Source: Tenodera sinensis
Taxonomy: Eukaryota > Arthropoda > Insecta > Mantodea > Mantidae
DNA length: 64,000 nucleotides
NCBI GenBank assembly: GCA_030765045.1
Contig: CM060962.1
Span: 212,066,031 to 212,130,030 of the forward strand
Direction: 5' to 3'
The notes beneath the pieces are model-generated. The model ran no database searches. It was not told where the DNA came from and saw only the letters and a list, made by a program, of their open reading frames with translations. A program made the translations under genes and the position numbers. Positions 22,395 to 32,175 of this stretch are shown here, one piece after another; positions within the stretch are counted from its first letter, which is position 1; each line of letters starts with the position of its first letter.

Positions 22395-23380
22395 ATGTCT
22401 GCTGATATTGAGGCACAGACATCACTTATCCTTTCTTTTAAAGTTTCTGGACTTTCTGGTTGCACTTCATTAACCCTGACTTTGATATACTCCATAAGAA
22501 AAACGTTCAAGGGAAGACCTCATTGGCCACCAAGTGCAACCACCAAGGCCTATCCACCGCCCGTGGAACACATTGTTGAGATTTTCTTTAACTCCTATAG
22601 CATAATGTGATAGTGTGTCACTGTCCTGAAACCAGTAATTTAGAGCTAACTAAAAGGGCAGTCTTGTAATAAATTAAACCCCCAGCGCAACAGCCCGCGA
22701 AGGGTTGTACCACCCCTCCTCTGCCCACTACAGGCGTTATGAGTGCGGTGCAGTACTGGAGGGTGGGACATGATCAGCGCCCCGAGCCCTCCTTCGTGAC
22801 CTGGGGTCGTTATTTCTCCATAAGTAGCTCCTCAATTGACCCCACTGGGACCTAACGAGGCTGAGTGCACCCCTGTGTCAGACCTCCCAGCGGGGGAAAA
22901 ATCCTCACGCGGTACCGGGCATCCAACCCGGCACCGCTACCACTGCGCTACGGAGGCGGTCAAGTCTTGAAATAGGTTCTAAATATTCATCCCATTCTGA
23001 AGGTATTGAAAACAAAGATGCTGTATATATCTATAAGTCAAATAAACTGAGCCACTAATGCTGCCTCCCAGAATACCATACCAAGTATTCACGTTCCATC
23101 TGCGTATCAGTGAGGATTCTCAGGAGCCCAACATTGGAATTACGTTTACGTTGGAGTCAGTGACGAAATAGCATTCATCTCCCCATAAAACAGGCATGGT
23201 AAATCCCGATTTTCGTTTATTTAATTTAAGGGGCTCCCGCAAACGCGTATATGAGCCATTCTGGAAATCGTTCCCATAAACCTGTGGTGTAAGTGCGGTT
23301 TGTAGGGATACTATTTTTCACTTCTTCAAACTCTGTTATGTTAAAGACCTTGAAACCCAGGTCAGCCGCAGCTGTCCTCT
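22395..23380 (-). pseudogene. DDE transposase relic (WIGRGGP..SPDLTP group), split by a SINE
   Basis: On the minus strand, 23380-22975 gives LWGDECYFVTDSNVNV and RRWNVNTWYGILGGSISGSV, which correspond to the DDE core region around the second Asp (usual form: SVNVWAGILG...IGP). After the SINE, 22659-22395 gives FQDSDTLSHYAIGVKENLNN, VFHGRWIGLGGCTWWPMRSS and FSYGVYQS, the counterpart of FQHDGAPAH...WIGRGGPVAWPPRSPDLTPLDFFLWG. The catalytic Asp in the FQHDGAPAH-type block and the SPDLTP motif are both mutated, and stops and frame changes occur. Family recognition is strong from the remembered motif order. Confidence 0.75.
22672..22962 (-). mobile_element. tRNA-headed SINE with 12-bp target duplication
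   Basis: Minus-strand head CCGCCTCCGTAGCGCAGTGG (A box) and GCCGGGTTGGATGCCCGG (B-box position), then GTGAGGATTTTTCCCCCGCT, ending CGGGCTGTTGCGCTGGGGG. It is flanked by AGTCTTGTAATA (22660-22671) and AGTCTTGAAATA (22963-22974). The head recurs at 50759 and the tail at 23931 and 36000. Confidence 0.85.
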
Positions 23381-23930
23381 ACCCTAATTACGCTGAGAAA
23401 ATTTAATGGTTAAGAAATAATAATGCCATCGGTTTTTAATTGCTTCTCTGAACAAGTTATATGTTTGCCTGAATGAGCTGACACAACCACGTCACACTTA
23501 TTACTACGAAACTGCGAAGGAAACACATGCAGGGAGGACCTTTCGCCTCATGCGTGCACTACTCCTTGGAAAAGCAGTGATGCAGCAATTTCTGTTACAC
23601 TTACGTCTGCGGGAAATGTAAAATTCCAAAAAGCGGCTTGTCTGGGTCAGCTGTAGGAATATGAATAATTGACTTTTCCCAAGTTATCTGTTGTAATTAT
23701 TTGTTTCGATTAATCGCACCCCTTCAGTTTTACATAATTACGAGTTGATGTGAAAATATGTCATAACCTAAAATTTAGCTCGCGCAAAATTTAAATGAGT
23801 TATTCACACGGATGCTTAATTCTTTAGTATGTTTCTTTACATAGTAAAATATGTGATACTACTGTATTGCAAACTAGCCTGCAAAATATTACTTCTGAAG
23901 AAATACCTGAAGAAATGCCTTTTCCCTGTT
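23381..23930. other. Unassigned DNA
   Basis: May include further decayed N-terminal parts of the DDE transposase; no motif supports this. Confidence 0.35.
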
Positions 23931-24005
23931 ATGATCAAAGGTGGAGGACGCAGCGGTGGGGTGGTAGGCTTTGGCCCGGCATCGGGCTGTTGTACCGCGG
24001 AATTT
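23931..24005 (+). mobile_element. SINE tail fragment
   Basis: CGCAGCGGTGGGGTGGTAGG and CGGCATCGGGCTGTTGTACC match the 3' part of the SINE family at 22.7 and 36.0 kb. The head is absent. Confidence 0.5.
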
Positions 24006-24762
24006 AGAGTTTAGAAGAAGTGCCCCACATGCGAAGCACGTAATCGTTAACAGTGAATGCCACAGTACATATAAATAATGTGCATTGTAAACTGATGAAA
24101 GTAGTACATAAGCAATTAATACTTAGGTAACCATGGTACTATTACATGTCCATTTTTAATCTAAATTCATAAAAACTACTTGTGTCGACTGTTATGTCAG
24201 ATACAAATTATTTCTATGAATTTTTTAGTTTCTAGCTTAATTTCTTAAACAAAAATTATGCTTGGATGGGCTAATATTGACAGCAAAATGTTCTTTGTTT
24301 TCTTCCGATGTACTAACAGCATTGAATATCATACATGAAAACATAGTGGAACTTCCCCATGTTCCTAAGCAAAACTGGGCATCAGAATTGAGGCAAAAAT
24401 AGTCTTTCAACGACCTAAAATGAAGAATACTTAACAGTGCTGCAATATAGCTTGCTTTTGTCGATATTATGTACCATCTGGTGAGAAAAATGCCTACTAA
24501 TTATTCGCTCTACCACATATATGTAACCATCTGAGAATGTTTGCATCTATGGTGATGTTAGACAACAGTTTCTATGCGTTTATGTTTCTATTGTAGCAAT
24601 ATTGCCTCAAAAATATCATTATAAAGCATATGCAGTGGACTTCAAGTTATCTACACTCGAACCTTTGCACTGCAACAGAGGCCAAGGGTCGGTGACAGGC
24701 AAGTAAAAACCTGTCCGAGCACTCTTCTGCAAACCCCAAAATAATGTACGGGAGACTGGGGG
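24006..24762. other. Unassigned AT-rich DNA
   Basis: No coding similarity or repeat partner recognised. Confidence 0.4.
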
Positions 24763-25010
24763 GGGTTGTGTTGTTGTAGTGTTTAACGCCCGCTTTTACT
24801 ACTACGGCACCGCAGGCGGTGACACTGATGATACATGAAGATGGAGCACCGGTGGAATGAGATGGCGGGGGAAACCGGAGCACCCGGAGAAAACCCGCCC
24901 TGACGCCGCTTCGTCCATCACGAATACCACATGCGGGTCCCTGGGATCGAACCCGGGCCGCCTAGGTGGTAGGCGAGCGCGCTAACCGCTCGGCCACGGC
25001 GCCGCCTGAG
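24763..25010 (-). mobile_element. SINE with tRNA-like head and shared CCGGAG core
   Basis: On the minus strand the head reads GGCGCCGTGGCCGAGCGGTT (A box) and CGGGTTCGATCCCAGGGAC (B box), close to a class II tRNA. The body is the reverse complement of TGTAGTGTTTAACGCCCGCT ... GAAACCGGAGCACCCGGAG ... GACGCCGCTTCGTCC. The core orientation relative to the head is opposite to that in the 19.5-kb copy. Confidence 0.7.
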
Positions 25011-25780
25011 AGAGACTGGGGGCATTGTTATCTGGGACGTCCTTATTCCTTCAGCCCTATGCTTTAGTGCCTAAAGATTCCTATCTCTGATCATCGTCAT
25101 ATTTTATCTAACGTTCAACGCAAATATTTGAGTTATTATATATGCTGAATTTCAGTTATGTTGATGTTGGGAATGGTGAGTATTTTTCTTTGCTATAGGT
25201 GCATCACGTGATGTTTATATTTAGCTCGGTTCACCTTCAGCCCAACCGTTTAGAGTGATCCAGAATTACAAAATGAGCAAACACAGAAGAACCAATTAAA
25301 CATGGATACAGCTAAAATACTTGTTAGACTGCATCGAACAACAGGGTTAATCTCTGTCAACTTAATTCATATTAAAATCCGATCGCTACTGATAACCATT
25401 AATGATATGTAACCACGTACGTGACAACTGTAAATAAATAACTTAACGGTTGCCGCTAACACTGGATAACAAAACTGCCTTCAAAAATATGTTTACACAT
25501 TTATACAAATGTTTACATCATTTCTTATGTATTTTGACGTGCTGAGTTCAAATATGGCCTTTGGTTTTCTCTAGTACCCTCAGGTATTTAGTAAACCGTG
25601 TACTTACACTTCTAGTCATTTATAATTAAAGCGTAAAGTCACCGTAATATCAAAGACTAACTGGTAATATGTAGGATAATCCTTCATAATAAAATTGCAT
25701 CTACTTTTGTAAAAGTAACATACCTGGAAACATTGCCAACTCGTTTTCAAGTCCGTGCTCTACTGCTGTCAGTTGAATTT
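25011..25780. other. Unassigned AT-rich DNA
   Basis: No coding similarity or repeat partner recognised. Confidence 0.4.
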
Positions 25781-27397
25781 CTACCGTTTGCTGCTTCTGT
25801 GCCTTCCTGTGGTTTCTCTTATGAGGTTCCAGCAGTAATCTGCAAGCATATGTGGCTTCCATCTTCCTTGAAAGATTCCATCTTTCTCCATTTGGGAAAT
25901 ATCTTGGTGGAGTCTTTCTCCATGTTCATCACCAACTTGTCCTAGATTTGAAGGGTAAAAGTCCAAATGGGAATGTAGGAAGTGCAGTTTGAGAGACATG
26001 TTGCAACCTATATTTCTATAGGCTCCTAGTAATTTCTCAATTAATTGTTCGTGATTTTGTGCTCTAGTATTACCTAAGAACTGTCCGCAAATGGTATTTA
26101 ATGATATCCATGCTTCTAGTTCCACATGATTCAATTTACTTTCAAACAACTGATCTTTCATTGGTTCTCGAATCTGAGGCTCAACAAAAATGCCTTCCTG
26201 CAACTTAGAAGCACTGATTCTTGGAAATTATTCTTCTAGGCATTTGAAATCTGCTCCAGATTTAACAAAATGCCTTGACAAAATTCTTCATTAGGCCTAA
26301 TTTTATATGAAGTAGAGGCAATAAAATTTTTCACCTATCAACCAATGGTCCAGCTGAGATATTCTTTTCTCCAGGCACAAAATTCTTCTGGGGAGCCCAC
26401 ATTTTAGTGTCGTAATGTTTGGATCTATCACGGCTATCCCATTCGCATAAAAAGCAGCAATATTTCGTATATCCGCTTTGCAATCCTAACAGTAGTCCAA
26501 TCAATTTGAAATCGCCACAGATGGACCAGTTGTGCTTGTCATAATGCACTTTTTGTAATATTAGCTGCATATTTTTGTAACTTTCTTTCATTTGTACCGC
26601 ATGACAAATGGGTACTGATGGTTGTGTATTTCCATTATGTAAAAGCACAGCTTTCAAACTTTATTTTGAAGCATCTATGAAGAGCCTCTCCATTCATCTG
26701 CGTTGTGAATTTTACCAATAGCACTCATCAAACCATCAATATCACAACAATAACTCAAGTTCTCTTCCATTCTGAAATATTTAAGCAGGTGCTGTTCTCG
26801 CTGTCGAAAAATTGATATGGCTGTATCTCTGTGTAAGAAATTCAATTTCTCTAGCCTAGAACCTAAAAGTTATGCTTGGGCTTTGGAATGATTTAAGTTT
26901 CGGACCAAATCATTTAACTCTGATCCTGAGCTTCATTGAACTATTGGGTTATCACTTTCTTCAGACTCGTCTTCTAATGTTCAGAATTCAGGAGGAACAG
27001 GAATGGGTATCTCATCACTGTGAGCAACAGGTCTAATAGCTGTTGGAATGTTTGTATATTCAATTGTCTTTTTGTCTTTTCCCTTAAGTCCTGTAATTTT
27101 AGTCATACAAAATTAGCAATCATCAATATGGTTAATTGGTTCCCCCCATACCTTCGGAATTGCAAAAGGTATATAAACTTTCCATTTATTCCTTAACTAC
27201 CCTCTTTACTGGCAGGCACAATTTCTGCAAACCACATGGGGAGCCCAACTGCGGTGTTCATCACCAAGTTTAAGATCAAAATATAATTCATAAACCTTTT
27301 CTATTAGTGGTGCTATTTTCTGTCTATTAGATTTAATTGTATATTCACAGCACACGTAACAGAAATTATCAAGATGATTACTACTCATTCGCGACAT
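25781..27397 (-). pseudogene. Decayed copy of an arthropod multi-copy protein of unknown function
   Basis: I recognise the family from recurrent landmarks but know no established function. Starting at 27397: MSRMSSNHLDNFCYVCCEYT (Cys-rich N-terminal), GDEHRSWAPHVVCRNC, then after breaks VWGEP, IPTAIRPVAHSDEIPIPVPP, SGSELNDLVRNLNHSKAQA and LLGSRLEKLNFLHRD. These are followed by KAVLLHNGNTQPSVPICHAV, YTKYCCFLCEWDSRDRSKHY, and at the C terminus GCNMSLKLHFLHSHLDFYPS, VGDEHGERLHQDI and MLADYCWNLIRE, ending at 25781. The whole ~540-residue plan is traceable but there are many stops and at least three frame changes. Its multi-copy nature in arthropods suggests a transposon origin; that is inference. 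No TIRs were found. Confidence 0.75.
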
Positions 27398-27676
27398 GTT
27401 TGCTGCTATATTACTATTTTATATGAATCACACACAACTTTTCACTAATAAAACTTCCAAATGACTAATTCTGCTATCGATGAAACTGGTATTCACCTTA
27501 AAGCACACATAAGATAAGGCGGGAAGAAGATTACTAACATACGAGTAGAGTTTGAAAAATATAAACAAATGCTGAAAAATGTGTTGCTCTTGTCCAGTGT
27601 AACCATTACTTGTAGTCGTTAACGTACCGTAAGTACAACAGTTATAACTGTTGCTGGAAAATAATTGTCGCAATGC
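27398..27676. other. Short unassigned spacer
   Basis: Nothing recognised between the two minus-strand relics. Confidence 0.4.
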
Positions 27677-28910
27677 CTAGGTTCGTAGAGTGGAAAAGCA
27701 AACACATATATTGGACGTTTTCTGGATGGATAATTTTTTGCCACACTTCCCCAAGCATCTACCTACAGAATGTAGAGGTAGTATTGCATTCCACCGAAAT
27801 ATTCGCACCTTAAATATTCGCCACCTAATGTTGTGGCGATATTGTTTTTCTGCTGTGGGTACAATGGCATTGAGCATCTTGTAGGCAGAGGCCTTCCAGT
27901 CCGTCGGGATATCAGCGTAGCGAAAAACTCTCCAGATATTCTTCCAAGGAATGTTGGGATATTTTTCCTCTATTGTGGGAGTAGAAGGAAGTCGTAACAG
28001 CAGATGACGGTAGAAGATCTTTGTAGTAGGAATTGGATCCCCAGAGACGAAATTCGCAGGTAAAGTGGTAATACATTTCACCATCCGGCGATAGATGACA
28101 TGGTTCATTAATGTTCCAGTGCTGGAGTGAAGTTGTCTGTTGTCCTTGAGATGTCCCAGCTGTAAAGAAGTTCTAATTAACAGTGCTGAACATTTTTCGG
28201 AAACGTTAATGAGTCCGAGGCCTCCATTCATGATGGGACGCCACAGCTGAGATTTTGCCACTTTATATACATGTCCATTCCACAGATAATATGATACTGC
28301 CAGCTCGATGCGCTGGGAAATCTGTAACGGGATGGGCAGAATTTGGGCCAAATACCAAAGCTTTAATAAGCCCATGAGGTTAACAAACCAAACTCTCTGG
28401 AGAATGTTGAGGTTTCTACTCAAGTTGCGAGTAACGGATGCGATTGAGTAAGGATGCCCAATTTATGTTGACCATTTCTGTGACGTTCGTGGTGATTTGG
28501 TGGCCTAGAATAGTGACGTGGTCTTTAACGGGAACATCAACCACAGTTAACGTCCGAGGCCAGGTTCCAAAAGGTATCAAGGAGGACTTCTGATAGTTAA
28601 TCTTCGCACAAGATGCCTGTTCATGAAACTGTAATATGTGAGGAAGTAGGAAAACTTGATGATGGTAGCGGAGTAGCAGGGTCGTGTCATCGGCATAAGT
28701 CTTTATGGTGAGCAGTCTTGTCGGCACTGTAAGTGAAAATAAGTGTTTCTTCATCAATCGCACCAGAGGTTCGGTGCAAACTGTGAACAATAACATGGAT
28801 AAGGGGCAACCTTGGCGTATACCACTCAAAATGGGAATTGGCCTAGTAAAATATCCATTGATATGTACACTATTTTAACGGTTTGCAGGATACGATCAGA
28901 AATGCCCACG
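27677..28910 (-). pseudogene. Non-LTR retrotransposon RT fragment (L1/Tx1-like style)
   Basis: Reads GISDRILQTVKIVY, a frame change, SVHINGYFTRPIPI, then LSGIRQGCPLSMLLF (motif B region), IKTYADDTTLLL (intact YADD), EQASCAKINYQKSSLIPFG, a second frame change near 28420, ILQRVWFVNLMGLLKLWYLA, YYLWNGHVYKVAKSQLW, and NGGLGLINVSEKCSALLI. The VRQGCPLSPLLF...YADD...SGLKxNxxK...GGLGL order is typical of L1/Tx1-like and related LINEs. The endonuclease and first RT motifs are missing; the 5' side ends at about 28910 in GT-rich DNA. Two frameshifts: inactive. Confidence 0.8.
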
Positions 28911-29129
28911 TGCATTTTCTTTTAAAATGATCTTAGTGTACTGTGTTTCGGTCTCCCTGTCTATAAGCGTGTCTATGTGTGCGTGTCTGCGTGTGTCTGT
29001 GAATGAGGTTACGGTTGAGTTAGTACGGAGGGGATTCCACACTGAGCACCAAGCCAGCTATTCTATGTCTGACTTCTGGGAAGTAGGAATGGAACGAGAG
29101 TGAGCAACGAGCATGAATAAGCCAATGTG
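28911..29129. other. GT-rich spacer
   Basis: Contains CTATGTGTGCGTGTCTGCGT-type degenerate dinucleotide sequence; nothing else. Confidence 0.4.
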
Positions 29130-29530
29130 AAGGTTCCTAACCTGTGCTGTGGTGTCTTCATATCGACGCCAGGGCTCGCCTAAGTAGTCACCAGCTGCAT
29201 GGGTTTCGATAGCCGTTCGCCCCGGCAGTCCAGGCAACTACAAGGCCACCCAGCCGTCGAGAACAACAGTTACTCTGAGAAAATCACCCACAGGGCAAGG
29301 CTAATTCTCCATCGCCAACACTTCCGACCCGAAATGTCTGGATTGTAAGGAAGTTGAAACGAAGCGGAGGGATGGGAAATTCGGGGTTGCAATTATCCTT
29401 TCCAGCACTGGTCTGGTACCACAGGAAACCCCTCGAAAGAAAACCCCATTGATCAGAAAGGTCGGCCGCGGGATTAGAACCTACGATCTCCCAAAGGCGA
29501 GCCTGGCCCGTTGCCGGGGAGCCATCTTGC
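29130..29530 (-). mobile_element. SINE copy (same family as 15.7 kb)
   Basis: Minus-strand head TGGCTCCCCGGCAACGGGCC and GTAGGTTCTAATCCCGCGG (B-box-like), then GCCGACCTTTCTGATCAATG, CGAGGGGTTTCCTGTGG, GGAAAGGATAATTGCA and CGAATTTCCCATCCCTCC. Same blocks and order as 15720-16140. Confidence 0.65.
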
Positions 29531-29619
29531 TTGACGTGTAAAATGAAACGAAAAAAACTTATTTGGGCATGTTTTTGAACATGCCCTGGCTGTTATAGGG
29601 ACAGTCCCTCTTCAGCCGC

Positions 29620-31412
29620 GTTTTTTGGATTATTATCTTGTTACGTGGCGGGGAGATCTATCGTGTGTGCGTATGTATTGTGGTCTTGTGTGTTTGTGGT
29701 GTGATTGTGTGTGTTGGCGTGTGTGTGTGTTCATCCCTAGGTGTGTGGTGGTGGCTTCTACCCTCGGAGAAGATGGTGATTTTGATCTATTGTGGAGTTA
29801 TGTGTGTGTGTTGTTGCTGCAACAGCTCATACGGGTAGTTTTTGACTGTGTTGTATGTTTTATGTGTTAGGTTATGTGTGTGTCAGTGTGTTTGTGTTTA
29901 TTGTGTGCTCGTGTTTTTTATGGTGATTGGTGTGCTGTCATTGTTCGTGTGTGTCTTTGTTAAGTGTTTTCATTTATGAATATATCCAGCTGGTTGCCAA
30001 CTCTGGTTGTTTACTGCTTTTTTAAGTGTTTACTGTGCTGTTTGTGTCAGGTTGTGTATAAATCTTACTCTGTGTGCGGGTGGTGTAATGTCGTATATGG
30101 GTGGTATGAGTGTGCTGAGTATTTGTGTGATTGTCGTGTTTGTGATGTCTCGGATGTATTTGGTGATGTTTTGTTGTATGTTTGTGATCTGTTCCTGTAG
30201 GGACTTGATCTGTTGCTCGAATTGCGTGATGACGTTTTGAAATGTGCGTATTGTCTCGTGTCTTGTCATTTCCTTCTTTGTTTCTGGAATCTTGGGGAAA
30301 TTTGTCTCGGGCCAGTCAGTCACGTATTGTGGTTTTGGTAGCGTGGGGATGTTATGGGGGAAAATGTAGGTCTTGGTGGTGTGTTATGGTTGTCTCGGGG
30401 GTTGTCTGGGGTACATCGGGCATTTTACTTGCCCGGTGTAGTGCCCATTCCGTCGGCAGGTGGAGCAGTAGGGGGTGTTATGTTTTATGGGGTGGTTGCA
30501 CCGTCTCGTGTCTGTGTTATGTCCACAGTGGAAACATATTGGTTGTTGCGTGCAGTTGTCTTCGTGGTGTCCGTATCTCCGGCATTGTCTGCATGGAACG
30601 TGTCTTTCTGTGTGTTTTGAAGGCTCCGCCCTGAAAATTTGCTTTTCAATGACAGCGCCTTCTTTAAGTATGGTGTTTATTGTCGTGATGCAGGTGCTAA
30701 TTATGCGTACTAGTTCTGTCTGTCGGTTCTGGCGTATAATTCTTGATACGCGGGTTATTTCTGGGTATGTGTCTCGTATGCTGTGTAGTATTTCGTCGTC
30801 AGTGATGTCATAGGGAATGCCTTTAATTACTCCAGTCAGGGTTTTGCGTGGTCTTGGTTTTGCATCAGGGTTGGGTGTGGGTTTGTTCTGTGGTGGGGAG
30901 TTTGCATAGTATGCATACTTCCTAAAGTTATGGATGGGGATGGCCTGTGAAAATATTACTGCCTGCTGTTGGTTTTTGAATGTCAGTGCAAATGTGTTTC
31001 GTTGTAGTCGTGGTGCTCTGCAAAGGGAGCCGGTGTTTTGTTGAGTCTTAGTCATTAGGCTTCTGATGAGCCACGTGTTTTGCTTGTCTGGGTTGCAGTT
31101 AATGATATACAGGGTGAAATATCCGTGAGGTGTGGGTGGTATGTAGGTTGTTGTTGTTGTGCGTGGTGTGTGTGTGGTCGTGTGGTCAAGTAGTCTCCCT
31201 AATCGGTTTCCAAGTTGTGTGGTGGATTCTAAACTTGTGTCTGTGTCGTGGTCTGCAATGTCGGGTGCCTGAGAGGATGAGCTGCTGCTGCTGGAGCTGA
31301 CAGAGTGTGTGCAGTGTCGTCTTGTGTGTTTGTGTGACTTGCTTGTTGTTGGTATAGGTGTAGGCGAGGGTGTCCGTGATATGTGTGTTTGGGTTGTTGG
31401 TGTAGGTGATTG

Positions 31413-31455
<43 letters not shown>

Positions 31456-31614
31456 GTGCATTTGTTCGTAGATCATTTCTGTTTCGCTAGCTGATGTAGA
31501 GGGGGCAGGTTGAGTAAGCGGCTGTGTGTTTTTGGTTTTAGTCAGGACGCGTTGGCGGTTGGTTTTGGGATCAGGGGGTTTAGGCGGTTTGGCCGTAGAA
31601 TGACGCCTAGGCAT
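29620..31614 (-). pseudogene. Jockey-like non-LTR ORF1 (gag-like, zinc knuckles), broken
   Basis: ORF1 proteins of jockey-type LINEs bind RNA. From ATG at 31614: a Pro/Lys/Thr-rich start (MPRRHSTAKPPKPPDPK), then a (CA)n-coded Thr-His stretch at 31408-31453. After it the sensible frame shifts: a Ser-rich stretch, YIPPTPHGYFTLYIINCNP, GVIKGIPYDITDDEILHSIR (PRE/C2HC-type region), and knuckles CRQCRRYGHHEDNC, CFHCGHNTDTRRC and CSTCRRNGHYTGQVKC. A single in-frame TAA at 30384 precedes YVTDWPETNFPKIPE and a Gln-rich putative coiled coil ending at 30030. Breaks: one frameshift at or near the dinucleotide tract and one stop. A/C-rich sequence continues to about 29620 with no ORF2. No RT follows, so the copy is truncated or rearranged. 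Confidence 0.8.
31408..31453 (+). repeat. (GT)n inside ORF1
   Basis: About 23 GT repeats within the coding region of the ORF1 relic; length change here would explain the frame switch. Confidence 0.9.
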
Positions 31615-32175
31615 CTTCTATGGCCGGGAAAACTTAGGTGAGAGAGGAGGTGGCTGCTGAAAAGCGCGGTTTGTGTAGACCTAAAGCCTATGTGTAGTCC
31701 CAATGGACTACAAGACTTTCGTCCTTTGGCATACTGGGACGGGCCCAGTAGGTACACAAACCTCACCACAGGAGGGGAAGGGTAGGGGTTTTGTGGAAAG
31801 GGCGCGGACTGTCGTGTGATTGTACTCTCCAGGAGTCCAGGAGTCCAGAAGTGAGCACTAGTCGCCTGGGTTAACCCAGGTGGATGGTAAGGTGGCCACG
31901 GTACCTATCCGTTTAATTACGGATTTACCCGTGAGGTGGTATAGGTAGTCATATGTTACAGGCTTTTTGTCTTTGTAATGTCTGATGATGCAGGGTGGGT
32001 TCCTATATTGTCACTGGCGGCGGGATCTGTCAGATCTTGGATGTCTAGCCATCCAAGCGACCATTACCCTACTGATTACTTCGTCAGCCATGGCCGTCGA
32101 GCAATGCAGTGCCAGTGACAGGAAACCGAGAGGAAAAGGTGATAGGTATGGAGGATGATGAAGGCAAAGCGGTAC
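31615..32175 (-). other. Junction between two minus-strand LINEs (3' region of one, 5' region of the next)
   Basis: Holds the sequence after the ORF2 stop (32176) and before the ORF1 start (31614). No poly(A) tail on the minus strand marks the boundary. Includes the inverted pair CCTGGGTTAACCCAGG at 31866-31881 and a short direct repeat GGAGTCCAGGAGTCCAG at 31832-31848. Confidence 0.5.

Noticed and set aside
24916..25008. Functional tRNA (class II-like) on the minus strand
   Set aside because: A and B boxes are excellent but the acceptor stem does not close and a SINE body follows.
30242..30813. Plus-strand Cys/Val-rich ORFs of 88-130 codons
   Set aside because: Antisense shadows of the minus-strand ORF1 zinc-knuckle region.
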